A stretch of DNA of 35,803 nucleotides from Gracilaria domingensis (GCA_022539475.1 VCMS01000347.1:1-35803); one strand, 5' to 3'; numbered from the stretch's first letter, positions 10,755 to 21,012 are shown. Notes: generated from the sequence alone by a model not told the origin. Made by a program: numbers and translations.

Positions 10755-13700
10755 TCAAACTTCTATGTGAATCACACCACCGGCTTCGCGGAATCTCTCG
10801 TGCTTCACTCGCGCAAGCGGCTTATTCAGCATGTCGGCAACCATGGAATCTGTCGGGCAGTAGAACAGCACAATCGACTTGGCCTGCAGAGCTTCTCGAG
10901 TGAAGTGGAACCAAATCCAATGTGTTGGTTCTCCTGTTCACCACTCCATTTCGAGCAAGGTCAATGCTGCCCTGGTTGTCAACATACATGGGAGTTGGTT
11001 CAACCAGCAGCTTTACAGACCCGTCTGCTTCCATGCCAATCACACTGCCAATGCCGTTCCAAAGTCGCCTAAGCCAGATCGCCTCCTTGGTGCCAGAGCA
11101 CAAGCTCACGTACTCAGCCTCTGCACTCGACAGAGCAACTACCTCCTGTTGACGAGACGACCACGACACAGCACCACCGCACATCATGAACAAGTATCCA
11201 CTAGTGGACTTGCGGTTGGCAACATCGCCAGCCCAGTCAGAGTCCACATAGCCGTGCAGTTGCAAATCGGTGCTGGAGCCATACGTCAACCCGAACGTGG
11301 TAGTGCCATTGAGGTAGCGAAGACACGCTTGACCGCCTTCCAGTGAGTGTTTCCCGGCTTCTCAACATACTTGGCCAGCTTAGCCACAGCATATGAGATG
11401 TCTGGACGAGTTCCCACAGAGAGATACATGAGGCAGCCAATCGCCTGACGATACGGTACATGCGTGAGCACTTCCTCCTCAACAGACAAGTCCACACCGC
11501 ACTCCATAGGAGTGTCAACGGGTTTCGACAGCTGCATGCCAAATCGCTCCAGGACCTTGTTCGTGTACGCTGACTGAGTCAAGTACAGCTCTCGCTTGGT
11601 TCTGTCTCGATGGATTTCAAATCCAAGAACCATGCGAGCTTCTTTGAGGTCCTTCATGCGGAAACGACTTGACAGCTCTGCCTTCACACGTTCCACGGTT
11701 TTCATGCTCGGACTCGCAATCAGCAAGTCGTCAACATACAGAGCAATGATAACCAAGAAACCAGTATGATCCCGGTGTAGACACACTCGTCTGCGTCATT
11801 CGGCTTGAGGTGCATTTCACCAACAAGGAAGGCGTATATCTTGGCGTGCCACTGTCTTGGTGCTTGTCTAAGCCCATAGATCGCTTTCTTCAGTCGGCAC
11901 ACCAAGTCCTCCTTTCCCTGCTGTGTGAATCCCATTGGCTGCTCCATGTACACTGTCTCGTCAAGGTCACCGTTCAGAAAGGCAGTCTTCACATCCATCT
12001 GGTGCAAGTGGAAGTCTCGTACGGCAGTCACTGACAGATCATTCTGATGGATGTGAACTTCACCACAGGTGCATAAGTCTCTGAGAAGTCCACACCCTCG
12101 ATCTGCAGGAAGCCTCTTGCAACCACACGAGCCTTGTAACGCACTGTCGGTTCACCAGATGACGAAGCCTCATACTTCTGTACATACACCCACTTGGACG
12201 AAATCACGTTGCTGTCTGCTGGCCTTGGCACTAGATCCCATGTGTCGTGCTCCATCAACGATTGTACTCACTCTTCATCGCCTTCTTCCAAGCTTCGGAA
12301 TCAGGACGTGACACTGCGTCACCGTACGACGAAGGAGTATCATCACTGGCTGTAAGGAAAGCACTGGCACCACGCCACCACGAGGATGGCGTCTTTCTCT
12401 GACGTGTGGATCTACGAAGGGGCTGCGTCTCTGTCACTTCCGGCTCATCTTGTGGAACTGGTGTGGTGTTTCATCCGTACTGGCATTCGTGGTACTCTCA
12501 TGAGAAGCTGGTGCAGAAGGATCATCTTCAGAATGATCGGCGGATGTGTCGGAGGTTGGGGCTTCAGCAGATACCGACTTGTCGACCAAGTCGATATCCG
12601 CATAGTCCTCGTGTTCAGAGTGCTCGTCACTTTCAGTTGCAGAGCACTCGTCAAACCTCACATCTCGTGACACAATCACCTTCTTCTTCTGGCTGTCCCA
12701 CAACTTGTACCCGTGGGAGCCTGAAGTGTACCCAATGAAGATGGCCTCCACTGCACGCTCTTCCAGCTTCTTCAACTTGTGATCAACCACCTTGTACCAG
12801 CAACGGCTACCAAACACACGCAGATTGCTCAGATCAGGCTTCTGTCCATGCCACAGCTCAAACGGGTCACGTCACTCGGAAGCGCTTTGCAGGTCACTCT
12901 GTTGCGCACATACACAGAAACATTCAGAGCCTCAGCCCAAAAGCTTTTTGGCACATTCTTGTGATGCAACATTGACCTGACCAAGTCCATGAGTGTGCGG
13001 TTGAACCTCTCGGCAAGCCCGTTCTGCTGTGGATTATAAGGCACAGTTCGCTGATGCTCAATACCGTACTGCTCAAGCTTTTCGGAGAACCGATTGGACA
13101 AGTACTCACCACCATTGTCAGTGCGTAATGCACGCAACACACTCTTGCGAGCGGTGATGGTTAACACTTTCCTGCCCATCTGGTTCTCCACAAACCTGAG
13201 CCACTGATGAACATCCGGAACACCTCATCCTTCGTCTTGAGCATGTACAAGAAGCAGTAGCGGCTGTGGTCATCGATGAATGTGACAAAGTAGTGCGAGC
13301 CTCCCAAGGACTTCACGTTCACTGGACCCGATATATCAGAGTGTACCAGGTCCAGTACGTGTTCAGCTCGTTCCCCCCCTTGCTTGGGAGTCGGAGCACG
13401 GGTTGCTTTGCCCACTACACAAGAGCCACACACATCCACCTTCTGAGCCACATCCACATTCAGACCTGACACAACACCGTTTCGAGCCATCTGCTTGATG
13501 CCTTCCACATTCACATGAGCCATTCGAGCATGCCAAAGAGACAAGTCTGACACAAGCGCACTGTCCGTGTCCGTGAACTGATCTGCAGCAGTGCAAAGGT
13601 AGTACAGGTCTTTGACGCGGCGCCCAACGGCAACCACTTTTGACCCCTTGTACACACATACCTTTTCTTTGTCAAACACTACCGTGCAGCCCAGATCACA

Positions 13701-14180
13701 ATCTGTGACACAGACAACAATGGTACCGTAAGTTGGGCACGTGTACCACCTGCTTAGCTTGCACTTACGCTTGGACCCTTCAACTGTCAGATCGAGCTCC
13801 ACACTTCCGTGACCAACAGACTGCAACTTGGAATCATTGCCGATACTCACACCCGACGACACCTTTGTCTCGTACGTTTGGAACATTGAGTCATCATAAG
13901 TCATGTGCGCAGTAGCTCCAGAGTCAACAATCCAGTCACTGTTAGTGGCCTTGTCGGCACCATTCGCAATGAGGCATACAAAGTCAGAATCGCTGCCGCC
14001 CGTACCTTGCTCATCGTTGAGCGCGGTATGTACACTTGGGTGAGCAGCATCGATCTGATCCTTGTTAGCCCCATCACGTTGCTTTTTAAAACAGTTCTTC
14101 TGGATATGACCCTTTATGCCACAATAGTAACACACAACCCACTTCAATGACTTCCTACGAAACTGGCGTCTCACGAGTGC
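10755..14180 (-). pseudogene. gag 3' part and pol of element 2, inverted and broken
   Basis: Minus-strand gag from the zinc knuckle region (CYYCGIKGHIQKNC) through protease (DWIVDSGATAHM), integrase (HHCC finger with CGSC; TDNGGEYLS; NGLAERFNRTL), RT (AFLNGDLDE, YVDD) and RNase H (DSDWAGD, SSAEAEYVSL) to the stop complement at 10755-10757. Compared with element 4, most differences are single-base losses: near 11320, 11762, 12037, 12260, 12452, 12862, 13206 and 13700. They split the frame into many pieces. Gag begins at the codon where the plus-strand piece ends at 9954, so the two pieces are complementary halves of one gag-pol. The piece ends at GAGTGC (14175-14180). Confidence 0.9.
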
Positions 14181-14218
14181 TGTTGGACCGGTGGTGTGAT
14201 CCACATAGAAGTTTGAAG
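14181..14218 (+). other. Rearrangement scar: 7 bp of LTR start joined to the pol 3' tail
   Basis: Directly after the inverted gag come seven bases TGTTGGA, identical to the LTR start, then ccggtggtgtgatccacatag, the last codons of pol (GGVIHIEV and stop at 14214-14216). About 29 nt of coding sequence remain. The first seven bases fit an LTR joined to gag and later deleted, but the match is short and chance cannot be excluded. Confidence 0.6.
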
Positions 14219-14266
14219 TCAGTGACAGACGGGGGGTGTTGGATGTTGACCCTGTGCTGTCACTGA
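14219..14266 (+). other. Polypurine tract inside the junction inverted repeat (before the 14237 LTR)
   Basis: tcagtgacag (14219-14228) and ctgtcactga (14257-14266) flank the tract gacgggggg (14228-14236) and the LTR start. The tract has one pyrimidine interruption not seen in other copies. Confidence 0.8.
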
Positions 14267-15020
14267 AAACTAAAAGTGCTGGGGAGCATGGGCTGTTTTG
14301 AAGGGTGCCATTGGAAAAGCGCATATGCGCCTTGAGCAAACTCAACGTGAAACGGGCTTCTGATTGGCTACTGCAAATGGTCGTATGCATTGTGATTCGT
14401 ACAAGTGTTGTGGAGCTAATGGGTTGTTTCCGGGGTACACGTGTGTAGCTAATACACTGGGCATGCTGTACATGATGCACAGGGTACACACGTATGTACG
14501 TGGACATGTAGGACAGCTTGTGTGACTTTGGCACTATGGTGAAGAGTAGATGCGCTGTCAAGAGGTTTACACTGTGGTATTGTTGGTGACGTAGGACTTG
14601 GAGTGAGTGTGTGGTGACGTGTTAGTTGGTGAGCTTGTACGTAACTGTTATGGTGGCGTGTACGGATTACAGTGTGTTGGCACTATGTGAATCTGTGCAT
14701 GGTCATGGTTATGTGTAGGCACGTAACTTGATGTGCACGGTTGTGCACTGTTGTGCGTTGTTGTGCTTTGTTGTTGTAAGCTGTCATGATAGTGTGGCAG
14801 TGTTACCATGTTATGTTAGAAGATGATTGGTAGTATTGAGTGTCTCTAGCTAGTGGTTTAGGTATTGCTTGGAGTTGGAGTTGTGCGATGGTTGCGCAAA
14901 GTAGTTCTATATAAGCGGTGACTCGAGCGCCTCCAAGTAAATTCCGAGCCAGAGCTGGCGAACTTCCCTTCATTCCCCTATCCTTTCTTCAACCTTCCCT
15001 TTCAGCTTCAACCTCTATCA
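14237..15020 (+). repeat. Family-A LTR, 5' LTR of element 3
   Basis: 784 bp, TGTTGGATG to CTCTATCA. TGTGCA-like hexamers at 14732, 14742, 14752 and 14762; TATATAAG at 14908-14915. A complete primer site follows at 15021. Confidence 0.93.
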
Positions 15021-16265
15021 GGTTATGGGCCCAGCCCCGCTGACCTCTGCCGTTATCGTTCCCTCTCGCCGCTGATTCTCGCCGCTCTCCCTCACCGCCG
15101 TTCATCCGCTTCGCTGTTTTCCCTTTCGTTCCCTTCTCCGTTGCGTCGGGTGTGTTGACCGTATCGTTGGTCGGTGTTGACTTTCTTCTTTCGGTCGTTC
15201 GTTCCTCCCTGAGGGCGTTTTGTTGGTGGTGGTTCGACGTTGACTTTCTATCGTGATTGTGTTTGGGCGCTCGTTGTTGCCCGTGTTGTCGATCGCTATC
15301 CGCTTCGTTTGGTCTCCCTCTGTTATTATTGTTGGGATCCCCACGTCGTCTTTGTGGGTTCTGATCCGAGAGGTTGAGGACCTTGTGTTGTTGAAGTCTG
15401 TGCACTTGTGTGTTGTGCTCAGCATTCGTTTCTGTTGAAGTCCGTGCACTGCGTGTGTGCTCGGCAGGTGTGGTGATCACTTGAGTTTCGGTGCGACGAG
15501 CGGTTGATCCGAGCAATCGGGGACGTTAGTCTGGCGGCTTGAACCAAAGCATTTGTTCCGTCTTGCGAGTTTCCCACCGGTCCTTAGGGGCAGATAACGG
15601 TGTCGGTCGAAAGACCTGGTATTCTTCGCGGGGGCATTTGTGGACGGGGTGCCGTGACGTACTGCACTGGACAGGAGGTGGTCCACCTTTATTGTTGCTG
15701 ACCTGACTTTGTGTTGGGTTCTTGATCTGTGGCGAAGGCAAACTGAAACGAGCTTTTGATCCGTACTGCTTCGGTGGTGCGGGGAGGCGACGTGTCGTAG
15801 GCTGACCTCCTTTTTAGGATCAGGCCGCTTGTGAACTTCATTGTTTGCTTGCTAGAAGCGTACCTCGGTTTGTCATAGTACCTGCAGTTTCAGGGTCGCG
15901 CAAGTTCTTGCAAGAGACCAGAGAGGGTTTACTTGGTGAAGGCATATCTTCGGTCATTAACCATCCTCTGGAAGTCTCGTAGAGAGCGACGCACCTTCTC
16001 CTAGAACGCAGGAGGAGGTAGACTGCAGAAGTCGTTTCTTACCCGGAGAGTCTCCGGGGGTCAGGGGTCCGACTCCCTAGGGTACCAGGAATCTTAGTTC
16101 CTTTTGCACCCGACTATTCATCTTTATTGTTGTTGTTGTTTGTTGTTATTGTTGTTTGTTGTTGTTTGTTGTTGTTGTTTGCTGTTGTTGTTTACCGCTG
16201 TCGTTTGCTATTGCCGCCTGTCTGCCACCGCATTATCTGGTTCGCTGCAGTTCCTCTCTTACATC
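15021..16265 (+). other. Primer binding site and leader of element 3
   Basis: GGTTATGGGCCCAGC at 15021-15035 matches the initiator tRNA-Met anticodon arm. The leader runs to the gag ATG and has the same hairpins and GTT tract (16128-16193) as the other A leaders. A 175-codon antisense frame (15516 to 14989) is open but starts at a TTG and contains almost no Met, so I do not call it a gene. Confidence 0.8.
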
Positions 16266-17366
16266 ATGGACTCGTTTAGTGGGCTCAAGATCGAGAAGTT
16301 GGGTGAGGATAACTTCCATACTTGGAAGCAGAAGATTCAGTATGTACTTGCACTGAAAGACCTCAAGAACCATCTCACCACTTCTGCACCCACGGATGAA
16401 GAGGAACTGGTAAAGTGGCAAATCCGCGACGAAAGGGCTAGAGCTATCATTGGACTCACGCTTGCCGACGAGCACTTGGATCACATTCGAGACATCGAGA
16501 CTGCTGCTGACGCATGGAAGGCCATTTGCAATGTGTTTCAACGTAAGACTCTTCTTAACCGAATCAACGCCAGACGTGCCTTCTACTCTGTCAAAATGCG
16601 CGAGGACGAGAAGATGTTGCAATTCATCAATCGTGTTCGGCACTTGGCCTCCGACCTCAAGAGTATGGACGTCAACGTTGAAGAAGAGGACATTGCTATG
16701 GCTGCTCTATGTGGACTTCCGGATCGTTTTGAGCACCTCATTGTTGCAATTGACACCACGATCGGAGATCGCCAACTCACCATGGAGTTTGTGAAGAGCC
16801 GTCTATTGCAAGAAGAGCAACGTATGAGTGATCGTGCCAAGGAGGAGTCCGGTGTTGATGCTGCACTCTTGGGACGCCAGTTTCGTAGGAAGTCATTGAA
16901 GTCGGTTGTGTGTTACTATTGTGGCATAAAGGGTCATATCCAGAAGAACTGTTTCAAAAAGCAACGTGATGGGGCTAACAAGGATCAGATCGATGCTGCT
17001 CACCCAAGTGTACATACCGCGCTCAACGATGAGCAAGGTACGGGCGGCAGCGATTCTGACTTTGTATGCCTCATTGCGAATGGTGCCGACAAGGCCACTA
17101 ACAGTGACTGGATTGTTGACTCTGGAGCTACTGCGCACATGACTTATGATGACTCAATGTTCCAAACGTACGAGACAAAGGTGTCGTCGGGTGTGAGTAT
17201 CGGCAATGATTCCAAGTTGCAGTCTGTTGGTCACGGAAGTGTGGAGCTCGATCTGACAGTTGAAGGGTCCAAGCGTAAGTGCAAGCTAAAGCAGGTGGTA
17301 CACGTGCCCAACTTACGGTACCATTGTTGTCTGTGTCACAGATTTGTGATCTGGGCTGCACGGTAG
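16266..17366 (+). CDS. Gag and protease part of the gag-pol polyprotein (element 3), best-preserved Gag in the window
   Basis: Open from ATG 16266 (tcATGGACTCG). The reading frame extends upstream to 16104, but only from a TTG through the GTT tract. Gag: residues about 1-200 are a helical UBN2/copia-type capsid region (WKQKIQYVLALKDL, ADAWKAICNVFQRKTL, RVRHLASDLKSMDVNVEEED). A CCHC zinc knuckle CYYCGIKGHIQKNC for RNA binding lies at about residues 217-230. The aspartic protease active site is DWIVDSGATAHM near residue 285. The frame fails near 17323, where one base of taccacttgttg is missing, and it stops at 17366. Gag packages the RNA, and protease cleaves the polyprotein in the particle. 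The encoded part is complete for Gag and nearly complete for protease. Confidence 0.88.
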   Translation: MDSFSGLKIEKLGEDNFHTWKQKIQYVLALKDLKNHLTTSAPTDEEELVKWQIRDERARAIIGLTLADEHLDHIRDIETAADAWKAICNVFQRKTLLNRINARRAFYSVKMREDEKMLQFINRVRHLASDLKSMDVNVEEEDIAMAALCGLPDRFEHLIVAIDTTIGDRQLTMEFVKSRLLQEEQRMSDRAKEESGVDAALLGRQFRRKSLKSVVCYYCGIKGHIQKNCFKKQRDGANKDQIDAAHPSVHTALNDEQGTGGSDSDFVCLIANGADKATNSDWIVDSGATAHMTYDDSMFQTYETKVSSGVSIGNDSKLQSVGHGSVELDLTVEGSKRKCKLKQVVHVPNLRYHCCLCHRFVIWAAR

Positions 17367-17870
17367 TGTTTGACAAAAAAAGGTATGTGTGTACAAGGGG
17401 TCAAAAGTGGTTGCCGTTGGGCGCCGCGTCAAAGACCTGTACTACCTTTGCACTGCTGCAGATCAGTTCACGGACACGGACAGTGCGCTTGTGTCAGACT
17501 TGTCTCTTTGGCATGCTCGAATGGCTCATGTGAATGTGGAAGGCATCAAGCAGATGGCTCGAAAGGTGTTGTGTCAGGTCTGAATGTGGATGTGGCTCAG
17601 AAGCTGGATGTGTGGGCTCTTGTGTAGTGGGCAAAGCAACCCGTGCTCCGACTCCCAAGCAAGGGGGGAACGAGCTGAACACGTACTGGACCTGGTACAC
17701 TCTGACATTTGGGTCCAGTGAACGTGAAGTCCTTGGGAGGCTCGCACTACTTTGTCACATTCATCGATGACCACAGCCGCTACTGCTTCTTGTACATGCT
17801 CAAGACGAAGGATGAGGTGTCCGGATGTTCATCAAGTGGCTCAGGTTTGTGGAGAACCAGATGGGCAGGA
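17323..17870 (+). pseudogene. gag-pol of element 3 continued: end of protease, integrase N-terminus
   Basis: Integrase HHCC finger (LWHARMAHVNVEGIKQMAR) and the start of the catalytic core (FIDDHSRYCFLYMLKTKDE) are recognisable across three frames. Single-base losses occur near 17323, 17378, 17565, 17665, 17705 and 17820. The sequence is interrupted after gggCAGGA by the B element and resumes at 22376 with the same five bases. Confidence 0.88.
17866..17870 (+). repeat. Target site duplication CAGGA, left copy
   Basis: CAGGA precedes the B element and is repeated at 22376-22380. An uninterrupted A pol has this sequence once (gggcaggaaagtgtt, as in element 1). Five base pairs is the usual copia integrase duplication. 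Confidence 0.96.
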
Positions 17871-18859
17871 TGTTGGAAGTCATGCTGTCACTGACATCAA
17901 GCAGTTGAGATGTGTGGAGTCTAGAATGGTACCTTGATACGTGAAACCGAGATTGATGTTGTTCTGTTTGGTATACTACGTTGCTGTGTGGTATACTCAG
18001 TATGGGTTGAACGTTTATGGCTACACTGGAACGCTATCGTTCAGCTGGGATGACCACAAGGTACAACGATGACAGGTTGTACAGTGGTCATGAAGTACAG
18101 GGTTGAAGGCTATGTATGTGCACACAAGGTACAGGTGGCAGCAGTGTCAGTGCTGTGAAGTTTACACCGTGTTTGAGTTGTGCTACATGCAAATGTGTGT
18201 GTATGGATGCATGGAACATGTTGCAGCTAAGTGACTGACGTCATGTGGTTTACAGGTACTTGTTGATGATGTGGGACTTTGTATCTGGCACGTACACATT
18301 ACGGTGTGGTGTACAGATTACAGCGTGCCAGCAACACGTGAAGTGTGATGTGATGTTCCGTAAGCATGGCTGGTCATGATGGTGAGGTGTTGCATTGTGT
18401 GTATGCATGGTCGCGTTGCTATGGTGAGCTGTCATATTGTTGACTGCATTGATGTGTGGTGCTTGGTGTCCTGTCGAAATGTGTCGGTACACTGTCAGGG
18501 ACGTGTATGGCTACTACATTGGTGTGCATTGTTGTGCATTGTTGTGCACTGCTGTGCAGTAGTGTACGGAATTGTTGTGCACTGCTGTACACTGTTGTGC
18601 GTTGTTGTGCACTGCTGTTGTAAGCAGTTCGGCACTGTTACCATGTTATGTCTGTAGATGATTGGTAGTATTGAGTGTCTCTGGTTAGTGAGTTGCATGT
18701 TGCTCAGAGTTGGAGTCGCATGATGAGTAGCGAAGAAGTGGTATATAAGTTGTGACTCAAGCACCTCCAAGTAAATCTGAGCCAGAGCTGGCGAACTTCC
18801 CTTGCATCCCCCCATCCTTCCTCATGTCAACTTTCCGATCCCAGCTATAACCTCTAACA
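17871..18859 (+). repeat. Family-B 5' LTR
   Basis: 989 bp, TGTTGGAAG to CTCTAACA (TGTT...AACA ends). It carries a perfect CRE-like palindrome TGACGTCA (18236-18243), nine TGTGCA-like hexamers (18523-18611), and TATATAAG (18742-18749). The last ~120 bp resemble the A LTR (cctccaagtaaat, gagccagagctggcgaactt). It appears to differ from the 3' copy only by two single-base indels. Confidence 0.95.
18523..18611 (+). promoter_or_regulatory. 10-bp-phased TGTGCA hexamer array in B LTR
   Basis: TGTGCA or one-base variants (TGTACG, TGTACA, TGTGCG) start at 18523, 18533, 18543, 18553, 18563, 18576, 18586, 18596 and 18606. Spacing is 10 bp except for one step of 13. This is one DNA helical turn, as expected for sites stacked on one face. 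The array ends about 130 bp upstream of the TATA box. A duplicate lies in the 3' LTR, offset by 3516 bp. Confidence 0.6.
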
Positions 18860-19960
18860 GGTTATGGGCCCAGCCCCGCTGACCTCTGCCGTTTGTCGTT
18901 CGTCATGAGGTTTCCTTTTCGGCCGCTCTCCCTCACCGCCGTCCGTGTTGTTGAACGCCGTTGTTGATGTTTTCGATGTTTTTTCTCCGTCGTGTTTCTT
19001 GTCATTGACCGGTTTGGTGGTGTTGTATTTCCCTTTTGGTTTGCGTTCCTCCCTGAGGGCGTTGTGGTGGTAGTGGCTCGACGCTGTTCTACTTTCGTGA
19101 TTCTGTTTGGTTTCTAGTTCATTTTCGTTTTCGTCGATCGCTATCCGCTCTGTTGGTCTCTCGCCTCTGTTTTCGTTGTTGTGATCCCCGTGTGGTGTTT
19201 GCGGGTTCTGATCCGAGGGGTTGAGTACCGTTGTCGATGAAGTCTGTGCACTTGTGTGTTGTGCTCAGCATTCGTTTTTTCGTTGAAGTCCGGGCACTGC
19301 CTGTGTGCTTGGCATTTGTGGTGATCACTTGGGTTTCGGTGCGACGAGCGGTTGATCCGAGCAATCGGGGACGTTAGTCTGGCGGCTTGAACCAATTCGG
19401 ACGCGCTGTCGAGCGGGCTCCCACCGGTCCTTCGGGGCAGATAACGGTGTCGGTCGGAAGACCTGGTAGTACCGCGAGTGCTGAAGTTGACGGGGTGCCG
19501 TGACGTACTGCATCGAACAGGGGTGGTTCACCTTTGTTGTGTGTGACCTGACTGTGTGTTGGGTTCTTGATCTGTTGGGAAGACAAACTGAAACGAGCTT
19601 TTGATCCGTACTGCTGCGGTGGTGCGGGGAGGCGACGTGTCGTAGGCTGACCTCCTTTTCAGGATCAGGCCGCTTGTGAACTTTATTGTTTGCTTGCTGG
19701 AAGCGTACCTCGGTTTGTCATAGTACCTGCAGTATCAGGGTCGCGCAAGTTCTTGCAAGAGACCAGAGAGGGTTTAACTTGGTGAAGGCATATCTTTGGT
19801 CACTAACCATCCTCTGGACGTCTCGTAGAGAGCGACGCGCCTTCTCCTGGAACGCAGGACGAGGTAGACAGAAGAAAGTCGTTTCCTACCCGGAGGGTCT
19901 CCGGGGGTCAGGGGTCCGACTCCCTAGGGTACCAGGAATCTTAGTTCCTTATGCACCCGA
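18860..19960 (+). other. Primer binding site and A-like leader of B element
   Basis: GGTTATGGGCCCAGC at 18860-18874. The first ~33 nt and the last ~350 nt (from about ggcgacgtgtcgtaggctg) are nearly identical to family A, and the middle is diverged. The hairpin cccggag-ggt-ctccggg is kept with a changed loop. Shared sequence runs to gcacccga (19953-19960). I see no sense gene. Confidence 0.82.
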
Positions 19961-19991
19961 TCGCTTGCAGTTTGTTGTTGTTATTCTCGCT

Positions 19992-20958
19992 ACAGTTCAG
20001 GAGGTGGAGTGTTTCCTGCCTGAGACTGTGTGTGTGAGATTCGTTTATGACACTTCCTGGGTGTTTGTTGTTGAACATGTCTGAGCTCTTCTTTGTATCA
20101 ACTTTGGAAAGTTGCGATGTTACTTGTCCGTTGTTATCGTGACTTCCTTACGCAGGCTCAGAAGGTTGTCGTTATGTATGCCCGGGATGTGTGCTGTGCT
20201 CTTCGCTTTACTTCTGTTGTACCGGAAGGTTGCTATTTGGTTGCATGTCCGGTGTGTATGGAAGAGCTGTTTGACTCAGGAGGTTGAGTGTTTCATGCCT
20301 GAGTGTATTATTGATTACTTGTGATGTGTGTTTTGCTCTCCATGTTGTTCTCATGTTACCAGAAGGTTGTTACATGTATGCATGTCCTGGTTATGGAAGA
20401 GCTGTTCGATTCAGGAGGTTGAGTGTTTCATGCCTGAGTGTTTGTTTCATTGCTTGTGATGTTTGTTTTGCTCTTTGTTTCAGTTTGTTGTCACTGGAAG
20501 TTTGCTATGTGTTTGCATGTCCGGTGTGAATGAAAGAGCTAATTGACTCAGGAGGTTGATGTTTCATGCCTGAGTGTGTAGGACATCACTTTGTAGGACG
20601 GGGCCTGGAAGGTTGTCATTTTGAAGTCCAGGATGCCTGTGTTGCAATTCTCTTTGTGTGTTATTCGCGGAAGGTTGCTGTGATTTTGTATGTCCGCTGT
20701 TTGAAGAGATTTGTTGAGCTGGAAGGTTGCTCTCTTTTGCATGTCCAGCTGTTACGAAGGTGATGCTGAACTGGAAGGTTGCTACTTGTTGCATGTCCGG
20801 TGTTCAGAAAATTGGTCTTGAATCAGAAGGTTGCGTGTGTTTGCATGTCTGGTTGAAGTACTGTGATTAATGGTGCTCCGAGAGGTTGTTATGTGTTACA
20901 TGCTCGGAGCAACATTCGTTTTCGGTGTCTAGAATGTGGTCACTTGTGGACATCTAGA
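19992..20958 (+). repeat. Array of about 16 hairpins with conserved loops and covarying arms
   Basis: Each unit has a variable arm, the core gaaggttgc, about 8 nt, ttgcatgtc, then the complementary arm. Clear units: acagttcagg/cctgagactgt (19992-20029), accgga/tccggt (20221-20253), actcagg/cctgagt (20274-20304), accag/ctggt (20358-20391), attcagg/cctgagt (20409-20439), cactgga/tccggtg (20492-20526), actcagg/cctgagt (20546-20575), cctgga/tccagg (20604-20632), gcgga/tccgc (20667-20697), agctgga/tccagct (20717-20750), ctgaactgga/tccggtgttcag (20766-20807), aatcaga/tctggtt (20821-20854), gctccgag/ctcggagc (20875-20910), tctaga/tctaga (20928-20958). Units near 20103-20140 and 20157-20195 are decayed. 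The inner trinucleotides also pair: TGC/GCA, TGT/ACA, TGA/TCA, GGA/TCC. Arm sequences differ from unit to unit while pairing is kept, so a folded RNA (or cruciform DNA) is the likely constraint. No function is known to me. Confidence 0.8.
20221..20640 (+). repeat. Three tandem ~136-bp hairpin-pair repeats
   Basis: A pair made of one TGC/GCA-type hairpin plus one ctcagg/cctgag hairpin repeats three times. The second hairpins start at 20274, 20409 and 20546 (steps of 135 and 137 bp). The B element at 26189 has only one such pair (28322-28410). This shows expansion or loss by slippage or unequal exchange. Confidence 0.8.
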
Positions 20959-21012
20959 TCCCTTTTGTGAAGGACTCTGAGGTGCATTTCCGTTCCGAGA
21001 GAAGTTCAAAGC

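Noticed and set aside
16104..16265. Upstream extension of the gag frame through the GTT tract, giving a Cys/Leu run
   Set aside because: It begins at TTG. The repeat number differs between copies, and the ATG at 16266 aligns with the start in all copies.
18860..18874. A genuine tRNA-Met gene fragment
   Set aside because: Only 15 nt match, on the complementary strand, exactly after an LTR. That is a primer site.
20093..20529. Short Cys-rich ORFs across the hairpin array (also 28073-28553)
   Set aside because: Frames overlap each other and change between the two B copies. The repeated DNA hairpins explain the repeated peptides.
19992..20958. CRISPR-like array
   Set aside because: Units are not identical repeats with unique spacers. 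The variable parts are paired arms, and the setting is a eukaryotic retroelement.
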